From assembly GCA_016720585.1 (NCBI GenBank), contig JADKKH010000005.1, forward strand, positions 310,001 through 374,000: a DNA stretch of 64,000 nt. The letters run 5' to 3'. This document shows positions 52,969 through 61,693 of the stretch, one piece after another. The translations under genes were made by a program, and so were the position numbers. Under the pieces are notes generated by a model that was not told where the DNA came from, made no database searches, and worked only from the letters and a program-made list of their open reading frames with translations. This DNA comes from Chitinophagaceae bacterium (GTDB taxonomy: Bacteria; Bacteroidota; Bacteroidia; Chitinophagales; Chitinophagaceae). The stretch's first letter is position 1. Every line of letters begins with the position of its first letter.

Positions 52969-55062
52969 TCAGCTTTCCAAACCTTTCACATACTCATAAA
53001 TACTTTGTTGTGCCGCCAATGCAGGTTGACCATTGGCTGGAACCCGTTCATTGTTTAGTTGCGCATTTATCCATACAGCTTTTTTGTTATCACTCAACTG
53101 AAGTTGCAGTATATGACCGATTTGTGCTGAAAGTTTTGGATCATAAACAGGGAAACAAACTTCGATGCGGTTGTGCAGGTTCCGGTTCATCCAGTCGGCA
53201 CTGCCCATATAATATTGCGGTTCGCCGTTATTATGAAATACAAAAACACGGGCATGCTCCAGATACCTGTCCACAATTCTTTGTACCGTAATATTTTCAC
53301 TCTGTTTCTCCAGCCCCGGTGCAAGGCAACAGATACTGCGAACCAGTAATTGAACTTTCACCCCTGCTTCACTGGCTTCGTACAGACGGGTTATCATATC
53401 CCGTTCCTGCAGGTTGTTTAATTTGATGATGATCCCGGCAGGCCTTCCCTTCTTTGCATTTTTAATTTCACGGTCAATCAGTTTATTAAACCGCCGGATC
53501 ATATTAAACTGTGAAACCAATAGATGCTGAAAAGGTATTTTCATATACTCAGCCGGTTGTTTGCGGCTTTGCAGGTAATCAAATAACCATTCGAGTTCAG
53601 TGCCAAACTCCTTATGGGATGTAAAGAAAACATGGTCGGTGTAAAAACGGCCGGTAGCTTCATTGAAATTACCGGTAGCCATAAAAGAATAGTTTTTTAA
53701 TTCTTTGCCAGCCGCGCGGTCCGGCAGGTTTTCCACCCGTTTCACCAGAGCCACTTTAGCATGCACTTTCAATCCCGGTATGCTGTTAATGATTTTAATA
53801 CCTGCCGCTTTCATTTTTTTACTCCACTTCAGGTTATTGGCTTCATCAAACCTGGCTTTCAATTCCACAAATACGGTGACTTTTTTTCCATTCTTCGCAG
53901 CGCTGATAAGGGCATTTACAATATGTGAATCGGCAGCCACCCGGTACAGGGTTACATAAATTTCTTTAACATATGGATCAATAGCGGCTTCATTAAAAAA
54001 ACGAAGTATATAATTATAAGAGTGATACGGCAAATGAAGCAACCGTTCCTGTTCTGCGATCGTTTGAAAAATGGAACGATGCGTATTAAAACCCGGATGG
54101 GCAATGTAAGGCCAGGAGGGATTGGTTAATTTCCCTTTCAGGGGATTTGGCAGGCTGCTCAGATCTTTCAGGTTATGATAGCGGCCTCCTGCTGCCATTT
54201 CCTCGGGTTTTTGTGCAAAATATTTTTGGACAAACTCCTTCACATCTTCAGGCATTGATTTATCGAACAATAACCGGGTGGCATGCCCACCTTCTCTTTT
54301 CTCCAGCTGCCTTTCTATTTTTTCTGCCAGGTCACCTGTAAATTCATCCCCAATGCTCATCTCTGCATCACGGGTCAGTTTGATGCTGTAAGCGCCCAGA
54401 ATATTGAAACCCGGAAATACTTCCTGCAGGTTCTCCCTGATTACATCATCCAGAAAAAGAATATGGTAATCATTATCTATTACCGACAATTCCAGGAAAC
54501 GGGTCAGATGATCGGAAGGAATATTGAGCACCGCAATAATTTTTTTGCCGGGCTGATCGGCAGTTTCCATACTCACGATAAAATACAAGGCATTGTTCTC
54601 CAAAAAAACATCCGGTTGATTTTCATTTCGTAAAATAACCGGTTGTAAAAAAGATAATACTTTAGATAAAAAATATTCCCGGATGGTTTCCTCGTGTTCG
54701 GGGTGAATAGGTTCCCCATAATACAAACAGATATGTTCTTTTTTTAATGACGGAAGTATACCCTGGGTCAATACCCGGCCAAATTCTTCCAATTGATTAT
54801 GAACCGTAGTTTGAACCTGCTGCACCAGGTCTTTGGGATATTCCTCTTCGATGGAAATTTTTTTTGATTCAATACTGGAAAATGCAAAAATAGAAGGCAT
54901 CCGTACGCGGAAAAATTCATCGAGATTGGAAGAAAAGATAGACAGAAAAGAAATACGGCTGTACAGCGGAACTGATTCATCCGCTGCTTCCATCAGCACC
55001 CGGTGGTTAAAACTGAGCCAGCTAAGATCACGGTTCAGGAAAATGTACTTATTATCAGCCAT
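52969..55062 (-). CDS. ppk1: Polyphosphate kinase 1
   Basis: This is a 697-residue enzyme that makes polyphosphate from ATP. The N-terminal domain starts with FLNRDLSWLSFNHRVLMEAAD. The phospholipase-D-like C-terminal domains contain the autophosphorylated histidine region GLKVHAKVALVKR and the second basic motif GSADWMNRNLHNRIEVCFPV. The TGNFNEATGRFYTDH motif is typical. The length is normal. It converges with guaC and has a long gene-poor upstream gap. Confidence 0.93.
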   Translation of the reverse strand: MADNKYIFLNRDLSWLSFNHRVLMEAADESVPLYSRISFLSIFSSNLDEFFRVRMPSIFAFSSIESKKISIEEEYPKDLVQQVQTTVHNQLEEFGRVLTQGILPSLKKEHICLYYGEPIHPEHEETIREYFLSKVLSFLQPVILRNENQPDVFLENNALYFIVSMETADQPGKKIIAVLNIPSDHLTRFLELSVIDNDYHILFLDDVIRENLQEVFPGFNILGAYSIKLTRDAEMSIGDEFTGDLAEKIERQLEKREGGHATRLLFDKSMPEDVKEFVQKYFAQKPEEMAAGGRYHNLKDLSSLPNPLKGKLTNPSWPYIAHPGFNTHRSIFQTIAEQERLLHLPYHSYNYILRFFNEAAIDPYVKEIYVTLYRVAADSHIVNALISAAKNGKKVTVFVELKARFDEANNLKWSKKMKAAGIKIINSIPGLKVHAKVALVKRVENLPDRAAGKELKNYSFMATGNFNEATGRFYTDHVFFTSHKEFGTELEWLFDYLQSRKQPAEYMKIPFQHLLVSQFNMIRRFNKLIDREIKNAKKGRPAGIIIKLNNLQERDMITRLYEASEAGVKVQLLVRSICCLAPGLEKQSENITVQRIVDRYLEHARVFVFHNNGEPQYYMGSADWMNRNLHNRIEVCFPVYDPKLSAQIGHILQLQLSDNKKAVWINAQLNNERVPANGQPALAAQQSIYEYVKGLES

Positions 55063-55472
55063 GGAATAGGTTTATTTGGCCTAAGATAATGATTTTGCCC
55101 ATTTTATCATTCCCGGTTAATACTTATTCAAAAAAATCATAAATTAATAAATCCTGCTTGTTTGATGGGCCGGGTGTTCAGTAAGCTTTTTTCCTTGGAT
55201 AGTTAATCAGGGCATTCTTTTGCTCTCCCAATTTTTCAATACACTAACCTTTCTTACCCAGCCACCAAAAACAAGATAGATTATTGCATAGTTTAAAGCA
55301 CAAAAAGTCTGAATTCTCCAAAAGATCATCAGTTTAATCTGACCTACATCAGTTTCTGTTGTGACAGATGTCAAATATTCTGTACCGCTACCTGTATAGC
55401 TTGCAGATACATCAAAATAATTATTCCCCAATAATAATCCTGGTAACCTTCCTGCGGCTTAAATTAATTTTT
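55063..55472. other. Gene-poor region of 410 bases
   Basis: Between the divergent ppk1 and membrane-protein genes. It holds AT-rich sequence and one small open frame on the minus strand (55207-55431). No terminator or repeat was recognised; promoters for the two flanking genes are expected here. Confidence 0.6.
55207..55431 (-). CDS. Possible small single-helix membrane protein
   Basis: A 74-codon open frame with an ATG start, an N-terminal Ser/Thr-rich stretch (SASYTGSGTEYLTSVTTE) and one hydrophobic segment (FCALNYAIIYLVFGGWV) followed by basic residues. No homologue is known to me. It lies in an otherwise empty gap, and its composition looks like a real membrane protein, but it may also be chance. 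Confidence 0.3.
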   Translation of the reverse strand: MGNNYFDVSASYTGSGTEYLTSVTTETDVGQIKLMIFWRIQTFCALNYAIIYLVFGGWVRKVSVLKNWESKRMP

Positions 55473-56219
55473 ATGGCAACAACAATATCAACTCAACCGA
55501 TCATCAATAAACCCCGCAAAGTAATGCGGAATGCTTTCATCATAACAGCTCTCATGATTGCGGGGGCTGTAATCACCGGATACAGCAACCTCGATGGTAT
55601 GAATGGCGGTTATGCCCTTGTTGCACTTTTTATATTCTTTGCATTGAGCGCTTTTATCACAGCATTGGTTTATATACCCCGGGCCAAAGAATTTCACAAA
55701 TTAATACAGCAGCTACATCCCCTGGCACACTGGACCTATACGCAACAGGAATGGGAGGCTTTTATTAAAGAAGACCTGAAGGAAACAATTTCGGTAAATA
55801 AAGCAACGCTACGTTTAGTTATCATTATATCAGTTTTTGTTTGCGGTTTTCTTCTCTTAATTTACCGGGACAATCTTTTTATCCTTATTATCGCAGGCAT
55901 TATCCTGCTACTGACCCTTGTCGCTTTTATTGCACCGTTTGTCCGGAGAAATATATTAAAAAAGGGGATACATGAGGCCTTTATCGGCAATCAATCTGCT
56001 TATGTCGGCGGAACTTTTCAATCCTGGAATCAGCTGGGAGCCCGTCTCACTAACATAGATATATATACAGAAGCTGCTATACCGATAATGCACATAATAT
56101 TTGAATATCCCACGCTGCGTGGAAATCAACAATCCATTTTCAGGATACCTGTCCCTGCAGGGAAATTAGAAGATGGGAAAAAAATTGCAGAGACCTTGCA
56201 AAAACAAGCGGGTCTTTAA
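55473..56219 (+). CDS. Hypothetical four-helix membrane protein
   Basis: A 248-residue protein starting MATTISTQPIINKPRK. Two helices at about 20-75 and two at about 125-165 are visible, with a soluble loop (about 80-120) and a soluble C-terminus (about 170-248) with strands such as AYVGGTFQSWNQLG. The arrangement hints at a membrane-anchored sensor or adaptor, but no family is recognised. ATG 55473 is preferred to an upstream start at 55368 because the latter begins in the likely promoter region. Confidence 0.6.
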   Translation: MATTISTQPIINKPRKVMRNAFIITALMIAGAVITGYSNLDGMNGGYALVALFIFFALSAFITALVYIPRAKEFHKLIQQLHPLAHWTYTQQEWEAFIKEDLKETISVNKATLRLVIIISVFVCGFLLLIYRDNLFILIIAGIILLLTLVAFIAPFVRRNILKKGIHEAFIGNQSAYVGGTFQSWNQLGARLTNIDIYTEAAIPIMHIIFEYPTLRGNQQSIFRIPVPAGKLEDGKKIAETLQKQAGL

Positions 56220-56294
56220 TAATGCCGGATACAGCTTTCTCGACCCTACATAAAAAGGGACGATGCAAATAACAGGAGCGCTACGGATTCCTTT

Positions 56295-56636
56295 TTATTT
56301 AGGCAAATATCCTTTCGAAAGCTTAGGCGGGGCGTTGTTGCAATAAGCTGTTGTCAGTGCGTCTTTTAACATGGCCCTTTTTATTTTACTCAATTCTATA
56401 AATGTTGATCCCTGCCGGCCCCATCCCCCCGGTACCGGGTAAATAATCACGGGATCATAATCACAGAAAACTGACTGGTCGGTCAGATTCAGTTTTACCA
56501 TCAACCTGTTCTTTTCTTCATCCAGGGTGGCAAATATCTTCTTCTTTACCCGAAATGCTTTCAAATGAAAATGCGGATGCTCATCCGTTTCAGGAAAAGA
56601 CAAAGCCAGTTTTCGTACTGTTTCATTGCTGACCAT
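56295..56636 (-). CDS. MmcQ/YjbR-family DNA-binding-like protein
   Basis: A 113-residue protein with the YjbR fold: MVSNETVRKLALSFPETDEHPHF at the start, then KKKIFATLDEEKNRLMVKL and GWGRQGSTFIELSKIKRAMLKDAL. Family members have a double-winged-helix-like fold and no proven function. The family start (VSNETVRKLALSFP) matches ATG 56636; an upstream start at 56714 would add 26 unrelated residues. It follows rimO by 85 bases on the same strand. Confidence 0.75.
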   Translation of the reverse strand: MVSNETVRKLALSFPETDEHPHFHLKAFRVKKKIFATLDEEKNRLMVKLNLTDQSVFCDYDPVIIYPVPGGWGRQGSTFIELSKIKRAMLKDALTTAYCNNAPPKLSKGYLPK

Positions 56637-56721
56637 AAAAACAAAATTATCCGTAAATCTAATTTTAATATTGCTAATGACACCCTCCCGGTTAGAATAT
56701 TGAAAAGACTGCATTTGGAAA

Positions 56722-58032
56722 TTAGCCGGCTACTTCGCCTTCCAGGTCGTAATCGTAGGCTTTGGTGATTTTTACATGCACAAATTCACCGATGGGAAGT
56801 TTCTTGGTTGAATGAATGACTACTTCATTATCTACTTCCACTGAATCAAACTCGGTGCGACCCAGGTAACGACCCGCTTCTTTCTTATCAATAAGCACTT
56901 TATAAACTTTATTTACTTTCTCCTGGTTCAGTTCAAGAGAAATTTCCTGCTGAACTTCCATTATTTCCTGTGCCCTTCTTTCCTTTTCATCAGCCGGCAC
57001 ATCATCTGTTAAAGCAAAGCCGCTGGTGCCTTCCTCATGACTATAAGTAAAAATTCCAACCCTGTCAAAGCGTTGACGTTTTAAAAATTCTTTCAGTTCT
57101 TCCACATCATCGGTTGTCTCACCGGGAAAACCGGCAATCAGCGTGGTACGTAAACAAATACCCGGAACCTTTTCACGGATAGCTGCTGTTAATTCTTCCA
57201 TCTCCTCTCTGGTTATCTGCCGCTTCATCGCATTCAACATATTATTGGCAGCGTGCTGCAGGGGCATATCGAGATAATTACAGATATTATCTCTTTCTCT
57301 TATCACATCCAGAATCTCCAGTGGAAATTTAGAAGGATAGGCATAATGTAACCGAATCCATTCCAAGCCCTTTATATCAGCCAGACGATGCAGCAGGTCA
57401 GGCAACATACGCTTTTTATAAATATCCAGACCGTAATATGTCAGCTCCTGCGCAATAAGCATTATTTCCTTCACCCCTTTTCGGACCAGGCTCTCAGCTT
57501 CTTTCACCAGTTCTTCAATCGGCCTGCTTACATGCTGTCCCCTCATCAGGGGAATGGCACAAAAAGCACAGGTCCGGTTGCACCCTTCGGAAATTTTCAG
57601 GTAGGCATAGTGCTGCGGGGTAGCCAATAGTCTTTCGCCTATTAATTCCGCTTTATAATCCGCTTCAAATTTTTTTAAGATAAGCGGTAGTTCCATCGTT
57701 CCGAAATAAGCATCTACTTCCGGTATTTCTGCTTCCAGGTTGCTTTTATAGCGTTCGCTTAAACAACCCGTCACATATACTTTATCAATCTTTCCTCTAC
57801 GTTTCAGCTCCACCTGGTTAAGAATGGTATTAATACTTTCTTCTTTCGCCTTTTCAATAAAACCACAGGTATTCACTATTACAATATTGTGATCGGATTT
57901 TTTATTCTCATGCACTACATCAATCTCATTGGCCAGTAACTGCCCACTGAGCACTTCACTGTCCACCATGTTTTTACTGCACCCAAGGGTGATGATGTTG
58001 ACTTTGTCTTTTTTGAGTGTCTTTGTCTTCAT
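56722..58032 (-). CDS. rimO: Ribosomal protein S12 methylthiotransferase RimO
   Basis: Radical SAM enzyme of 436 residues that adds a methylthio group to Asp of ribosomal protein S12. It has an N-terminal UPF0004 domain (NIITLGCSKNMVDSE, plus VNTCGF and VTGCLSERY cysteines), a radical SAM motif CNRTCAFCAIP and a C-terminal TRAM domain. The IGEFVHVKITKAYDYDLEGEV ending is typical of RimO rather than MiaB. It is followed by an MmcQ-like gene and preceded by ftsY, a common Bacteroidota order. Confidence 0.93.
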   Translation of the reverse strand: MKTKTLKKDKVNIITLGCSKNMVDSEVLSGQLLANEIDVVHENKKSDHNIVIVNTCGFIEKAKEESINTILNQVELKRRGKIDKVYVTGCLSERYKSNLEAEIPEVDAYFGTMELPLILKKFEADYKAELIGERLLATPQHYAYLKISEGCNRTCAFCAIPLMRGQHVSRPIEELVKEAESLVRKGVKEIMLIAQELTYYGLDIYKKRMLPDLLHRLADIKGLEWIRLHYAYPSKFPLEILDVIRERDNICNYLDMPLQHAANNMLNAMKRQITREEMEELTAAIREKVPGICLRTTLIAGFPGETTDDVEELKEFLKRQRFDRVGIFTYSHEEGTSGFALTDDVPADEKERRAQEIMEVQQEISLELNQEKVNKVYKVLIDKKEAGRYLGRTEFDSVEVDNEVVIHSTKKLPIGEFVHVKITKAYDYDLEGEVAG

Positions 58033-58038
58033 ATTAAT

Positions 58039-58118
58039 GGAACGCTGATGATCATGATGGTGATGATTTATTATGATCTGACTGCGCTAATCATAAAAAT
58101 CATGAACATCTGCGTTCT
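58039..58118. repeat. Inverted repeat of the ATCATAAAAATCAT type
   Basis: Arms GGAACGCTGATGATCATGAT (58039-58058) and ATCATGAACATCTGCGTTCT (about 58099-58118) are imperfect inverted copies around ATGATTTATTATGATC and the central ATCATAAAAATCAT. It fills the rimO-ftsY gap and reaches the ftsY stop codon. Recognised as a dispersed Bacteroidota type by familiarity. Confidence 0.6.
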
Positions 58119-58119
58119 G

Positions 58120-59082
58120 TTATTTCTCAATATTAAATAAGCTATCCACGAATTCATGCTTGTCAAAAACCAGCAGGTCCTCTATCTTCTCACCCACGCC
58201 AATAAACTTTACCGGAATTTTAAACTGATCAGCAATAGCTAATACCACACCCCCTTTTGCTGTGCCATCCAGTTTGGTGATGGCTAAGGCTGTAATTGTA
58301 GTTGTAGCCGTAAAATGTTTCGCCTGCTCAATGGCATTCTGACCGGTTGAGCCATCCAGCACCAGTAACACTTCATGTGGTGCATCCGGGATCGTTTTCT
58401 GGATCACCCTTTTGATCTTACCCAGTTCTTCCATCAGGTGGGTTTTATTATGCAATCGTCCGGCTGTGTCAATCAGGACAACATCACTATGTCTTGCAAC
58501 GGCACTTTGCACTGTATCATAAGCCACAGCGGCAGGGTCACTGCCCATATCCTGTTTAACAATGGGCACACCGGCTCTTTCACTCCATATGGTCAATTGG
58601 TCAACTGCAGCAGCACGAAAAGTATCTGCAGCTCCCAACAAAACATCTTTTCCAGCATTTTTAAAATTATATGCCAGTTTCCCGATCGTGGTGGTTTTAC
58701 CCACACCATTCACTCCTACCACCAGGATGATATAAGGTTTGGCCGGAAGCTCCGAATCGAAAGCATAACTGTTTGATTCCGGAGCATCTACAAGCAATGC
58801 CTCAATTTCCTGTTGTAGCATGGCATTAAGTTCATCTACATTCAGATATTTATCTTTCGCAACTCTTTGTTCTATCCGGTCAATGATCTTAACTGTGGTT
58901 TCGATCCCCACATCCGCACTTACCAGGGCTTCTTCCAGGTTATCCAGTACTTCTTCATCCACCGTGCTTTTTCCGGCAATGGCCTTGGTAATTTTAGCCA
59001 GGAAACCCGCCTTGGTTTTTTGTAACCCCTGGTCAAGGCTTTCCTTTTCTTTTTTGCCAAACAGTTTATTGAAAAATCCCAT
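58120..59082 (-). CDS. ftsY: Signal recognition particle receptor FtsY
   Basis: GTPase that docks SRP-ribosome complexes at the inner membrane. 320 residues, with only a short N-terminal region (MGFFNKLFGKKEK) and the NG domain: GVNGVGKTTTIGKL (P-loop), DTFRAAAVDQL, DTAGRLHNK and TKLDGTAKGG. The acidic A domain of E. coli FtsY is absent, as is usual in Bacteroidota. It is part of the ribosomal-protein/ftsY/rimO cluster on the minus strand. Confidence 0.95.
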   Translation of the reverse strand: MGFFNKLFGKKEKESLDQGLQKTKAGFLAKITKAIAGKSTVDEEVLDNLEEALVSADVGIETTVKIIDRIEQRVAKDKYLNVDELNAMLQQEIEALLVDAPESNSYAFDSELPAKPYIILVVGVNGVGKTTTIGKLAYNFKNAGKDVLLGAADTFRAAAVDQLTIWSERAGVPIVKQDMGSDPAAVAYDTVQSAVARHSDVVLIDTAGRLHNKTHLMEELGKIKRVIQKTIPDAPHEVLLVLDGSTGQNAIEQAKHFTATTTITALAITKLDGTAKGGVVLAIADQFKIPVKFIGVGEKIEDLLVFDKHEFVDSLFNIEK

Positions 59083-59095
59083 GCTCTTATTTTAT

Positions 59096-59149
59096 TTCAC
59101 ACAAAGTCGCAAAAAAATACACTACTAGCGCCTTTGCGTCTTTGTGAGA
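59096..59149. repeat. Inverted repeat of the TTTGCGTCTTTG type
   Basis: Arms TCACACAAAGTCGCAAA (near 59096-59113) and TTTGCGTCTTTGTGAGA (59132-59149) are inverted with two mismatches and a loop of about 20 bases. It lies 14 bases upstream of the ftsY start, between ftsY and the bL38 gene. The one-armed relative is at 36454-36470. Confidence 0.65.
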
Positions 59150-59221
59150 TAATATATTAAAACAACAAAAGCCACCCGTCTTTTCACGAATAGCTTTTTG
59201 AAAATTCTTACTTACGCAAAA

Positions 59222-59395
59222 TTACTTCTGAGCTAAAAAATCTTTTATTTTTTCTTTGTGGACGATCTGCTCCTTGAAGGTGTAAGCACCGGTCTTAGGA
59301 CTGCGTACAGCCTTGATCACTTTGGTCCAGTTCTTTGCTTCTGCGGCTGCTCTCGCATCTTTGGTTTTAATCGCCGTTTTTGCTGCTTTTGCCAT
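59222..59395 (-). CDS. DUF4295 protein, Bacteroidota ribosomal protein bL38
   Basis: A 57-residue basic protein beginning MAKAAKTAIKTKDARAAAEA and ending KIKDFLAQK. It matches the Bacteroidota-specific DUF4295 family, which I recall being identified as ribosomal protein bL38 in structures of Flavobacterium ribosomes. Composition (Lys/Ala-rich, KVIKAVRSPKTGAYTFKEQ) fits ribosome binding. It lies directly between rpmG and ftsY, in the usual order for the phylum. Confidence 0.85.
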   Translation of the reverse strand: MAKAAKTAIKTKDARAAAEAKNWTKVIKAVRSPKTGAYTFKEQIVHKEKIKDFLAQK

Positions 59396-59410
59396 GATTA
59401 CTTGATTTCT

Positions 59411-59581
59411 TTATGAACAGTTACTTTTTTTAAGGATGGGGTTGAACTTTTTCAGTTCCATTCTTTCCGGGTTGTTCTTTTTGTTTTTTACCGTAATGTA
59501 ACGGCTGGTACCCGGCTTACCGCTTGTTTTATGCTCCGTGCATTCGAGGATTACCTGTACACGACTACCTTTCTTTGCCAT
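59411..59581 (-). CDS. rpmG: Ribosomal protein bL33 with a 3' frameshift
   Basis: A 50S subunit zinc-less L33. The first 52 residues (MAKKGSRVQVILECTEHK to NPILKK) are normal. Then the frame reads SNCS and stops at 59411. One base fewer in the A7 run (T7 at 59425-59431 on the plus strand) would instead give KKVTVHKEIK, the family C-terminus, with a stop at 59398. A single-base insertion in a homopolymer is therefore inferred, either a sequencing error or a genuine or slippage-corrected mutation. Its start is 22 bases from the rpmB stop. Confidence 0.85.
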   Translation of the reverse strand: MAKKGSRVQVILECTEHKTSGKPGTSRYITVKNKKNNPERMELKKFNPILKKSNCS

Positions 59582-59602
59582 GATTATTATACTTTAATTC
59601 GG

Positions 59603-59839
59603 TTAGATTTTTTCTCCTTTAGCTCTCAGTTCTTTCACAACAGTGAGAAGACCTTTTTTGTTGATGGTACGGATAGCATCCGTTGATACTTTCAAGGTCA
59701 CCCACTTATCCTCTTCGGCCAGGTAAAATCTTTTTTTCTGCAAATTGGGCAGAAAACGACGCTTGGTTTTGATATTGGAGTGAGAAACCTTATTTCCACC
59801 AACCGGAACTTTACCTGTTACCTGACATACTCTGGCCAT
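59603..59839 (-). CDS. rpmB: Ribosomal protein bL28
   Basis: A 78-residue 50S protein beginning MARVCQVTGKVPVGGNKVSHSN, ending VVKELRAKGEKI. The NIKTKRRFLPNLQKKRF motif is typical. First gene of the minus-strand cluster rpmB-rpmG-bL38-ftsY-rimO. Confidence 0.97.
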   Translation of the reverse strand: MARVCQVTGKVPVGGNKVSHSNIKTKRRFLPNLQKKRFYLAEEDKWVTLKVSTDAIRTINKKGLLTVVKELRAKGEKI

Positions 59840-59862
59840 GATTAATACTAAATTTTGGACGG

Positions 59863-59870
59863 CAAAGGTA
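59863..59870 (-). promoter_or_regulatory. Promoter -7 box for the rpmB cluster
   Basis: Minus-strand TACCTTTG matches TAnnTTTG, 23 bases upstream of the rpmB start, giving a leader of about 20 bases. The -33 region is only weakly T-rich. Confidence 0.6.
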
Positions 59871-60138
59871 AGGGAAAAATGAATAATTAAGAACCTATTA
59901 TTTAAAAACTTGGCTCAATTGTCCCAGATTTACGCACAGACTGTGGAAAGCGGGATTTTCCTGAAATTCTAAGGCTAAAATAAAGAATTTAGAGGCATAT
60001 GGCACTCCCCCGGCGTACATTATCATCACAACTCAACCTGATGCCTTGTTCGATGGTCATCTTTTGCTGAATGACTGTTTTCCAGTAGTTTCGCAACTCT
60101 ATAAACTACAAATATTCAATATTAAATCCTTAATAAGC

Positions 60139-61542
60139 ATGGCATACGATGTAGTAGTTCTAGGAAGCGGCCCCGGCGGTTATGTGGCAGCTATTCGTGC
60201 ATCCCAGTTAGGTTTTAAAACGGCTATTATTGAAAAAGAAAGCCTGGGTGGTGTTTGCCTTAACTGGGGCTGCATTCCAACAAAAGCCTTACTGAAGAGT
60301 GCACAGGTTTTTGAAGATATTAAGCATGCCAACAGTTATGGTATTGAAGCTACCGGTAAACCCAATTTTGAAGCAGTCATCAAAAGAAGCCGGGGTGTTG
60401 CTGATAAGATGAGCAAGGGTGTTCAATTCCTCATGAAGAAAAATAAGATTGATGTGGTGATGGGCTTTGGTAAGCTGAAGGCTAAAGGACAGATAGAAGT
60501 AACTGCCAATGATGGCAGCAAGAAAATAGTAGAGGGGAAACATATCATCATCGCAACCGGTGGTCGCAGTCGCGAATTACCTGCATTAAAACAGGATGGT
60601 AAAAAAATAATTGGTTACCGAGAAGCCATGAATCTGCCTGTCCAACCCAAATCAATAATTGTGGTGGGTAGCGGAGCGATTGGTGTTGAGTTTGGTTATT
60701 TCTATAACAGCATGGGAACAAAAGTTACCATCGTGGAATTTTTGCCAAGAATTGTTCCGGTGGAAGATGAAGAAATATCCAAAGAACTGGAAAAGAATTT
60801 CAAGAAAAGTGGTATTGATATCCTGGTGAACAGTGAAGTCACTTCAGTTGATACATCCGGGAATGGTGTGAAAGCAACCGTAAAAACAGCCGACGGAGAA
60901 AAAATAATAGAAGCAGATATTTTATTAAGTGCCGTAGGTGTTACGGCCAACCTGGAAGGCATAGGCCTCGAAGAATTAGGGATCAAAACAGATAAAGGCC
61001 GTATCCTGGTGGACAAATATGGTCAAACAAATATTCCGGGTTTTTATGCCATTGGTGATTGTGCTCCCGGGCAGGCATTAGCGCATGTTGCCAGTAAAGA
61101 AGCGATCATAACCATAGAAAATATTGGCTATAACGAGAAAAAATATAATCACCAACCCGAAGCAATCGACTATAACAATGTACCGGGTTGTACTTATTGT
61201 TATCCGGAAATAGCCTCCGTTGGTTACACAGAAAAGCAGGCTAAAGAAGCCGGTTTTGATGTGAAAGTGGGTAAGTTCCCGCTGAGTGCAAGTGGTAAAG
61301 CATCTGCTGCAGGACATACCGAAGGTTTTGTAAAAGTGGTGTTTGATGCGAAGTACGGAGAATGGCTGGGAACACACATGATTGGTTATAACGTAACTGA
61401 AATTATTATTGAAACTGTGTTAGGCAGAAAATTGGAAACCACCTATCATGAGGTGCTGAACAGTATACATCCCCACCCGACTATCAGCGAAAGTGTGAAA
61501 GATGCGATCGAAGTGGCGTATGGAGAGGCAATACATTTATAA
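60139..61542 (+). CDS. lpdA: Dihydrolipoyl dehydrogenase
   Basis: FAD enzyme (E3) of pyruvate and 2-oxoglutarate dehydrogenase complexes, reoxidising lipoamide. N-terminal VVVLGSGPGGYVAAIRASQLG (FAD), redox pair in GGVCLNWGCIPTK, the second nucleotide fold GSGAIGVEFGYF, the ALPHA-beta motif GFYAIGDCAPG and the C-terminal catalytic HPHPTISE are all present. The start is ATG 60139 (MAYDVVVLGSGPGG); an upstream ATG at 60046 adds a non-family stretch. The protein is 467 residues. It ends in a strong terminator. Confidence 0.95.
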   Translation: MAYDVVVLGSGPGGYVAAIRASQLGFKTAIIEKESLGGVCLNWGCIPTKALLKSAQVFEDIKHANSYGIEATGKPNFEAVIKRSRGVADKMSKGVQFLMKKNKIDVVMGFGKLKAKGQIEVTANDGSKKIVEGKHIIIATGGRSRELPALKQDGKKIIGYREAMNLPVQPKSIIVVGSGAIGVEFGYFYNSMGTKVTIVEFLPRIVPVEDEEISKELEKNFKKSGIDILVNSEVTSVDTSGNGVKATVKTADGEKIIEADILLSAVGVTANLEGIGLEELGIKTDKGRILVDKYGQTNIPGFYAIGDCAPGQALAHVASKEAIITIENIGYNEKKYNHQPEAIDYNNVPGCTYCYPEIASVGYTEKQAKEAGFDVKVGKFPLSASGKASAAGHTEGFVKVVFDAKYGEWLGTHMIGYNVTEIIIETVLGRKLETTYHEVLNSIHPHPTISESVKDAIEVAYGEAIHL

Positions 61543-61582
61543 GAGACCCGTGATGTAAAGGCGGTAGATTAAAATAATTGGG

Positions 61583-61614
61583 AAGGATTATCGGGAAACT
61601 GGTAATCCTTTTTT
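61583..61614 (+). terminator. Rho-independent terminator after lpdA
   Basis: A perfect 8-base stem (AAGGATTA and TAATCCTT, extendable by two more pairs) with a short loop is followed by a run of Ts (61609-61614). Confidence 0.85.
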
Positions 61615-61631
61615 GTGCCAGTATATTAAAT

Positions 61632-61658
61632 AAAAAAAGGGCCACTTTTCAGTGACCC
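61632..61658 (-). terminator. Rho-independent terminator for the pappalysin-like gene
   Basis: On the minus strand, GGGTCACT and AGTGGCCC form an 8-base stem with one mismatch around a 4-base loop (plus-strand stem 61639-61658), followed by seven Ts (plus-strand As at 61632-61638). Confidence 0.75.
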
Positions 61659-61693
61659 CTTGCTTGCCGTTAGTATACATTTGGTTGCGACAC

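Noticed and set aside
55063..55472. tRNA or structured RNA gene in the 410-base gap
   Set aside because: No cloverleaf or recognisable conserved RNA motif was found on inspection; none was found anywhere in the window.
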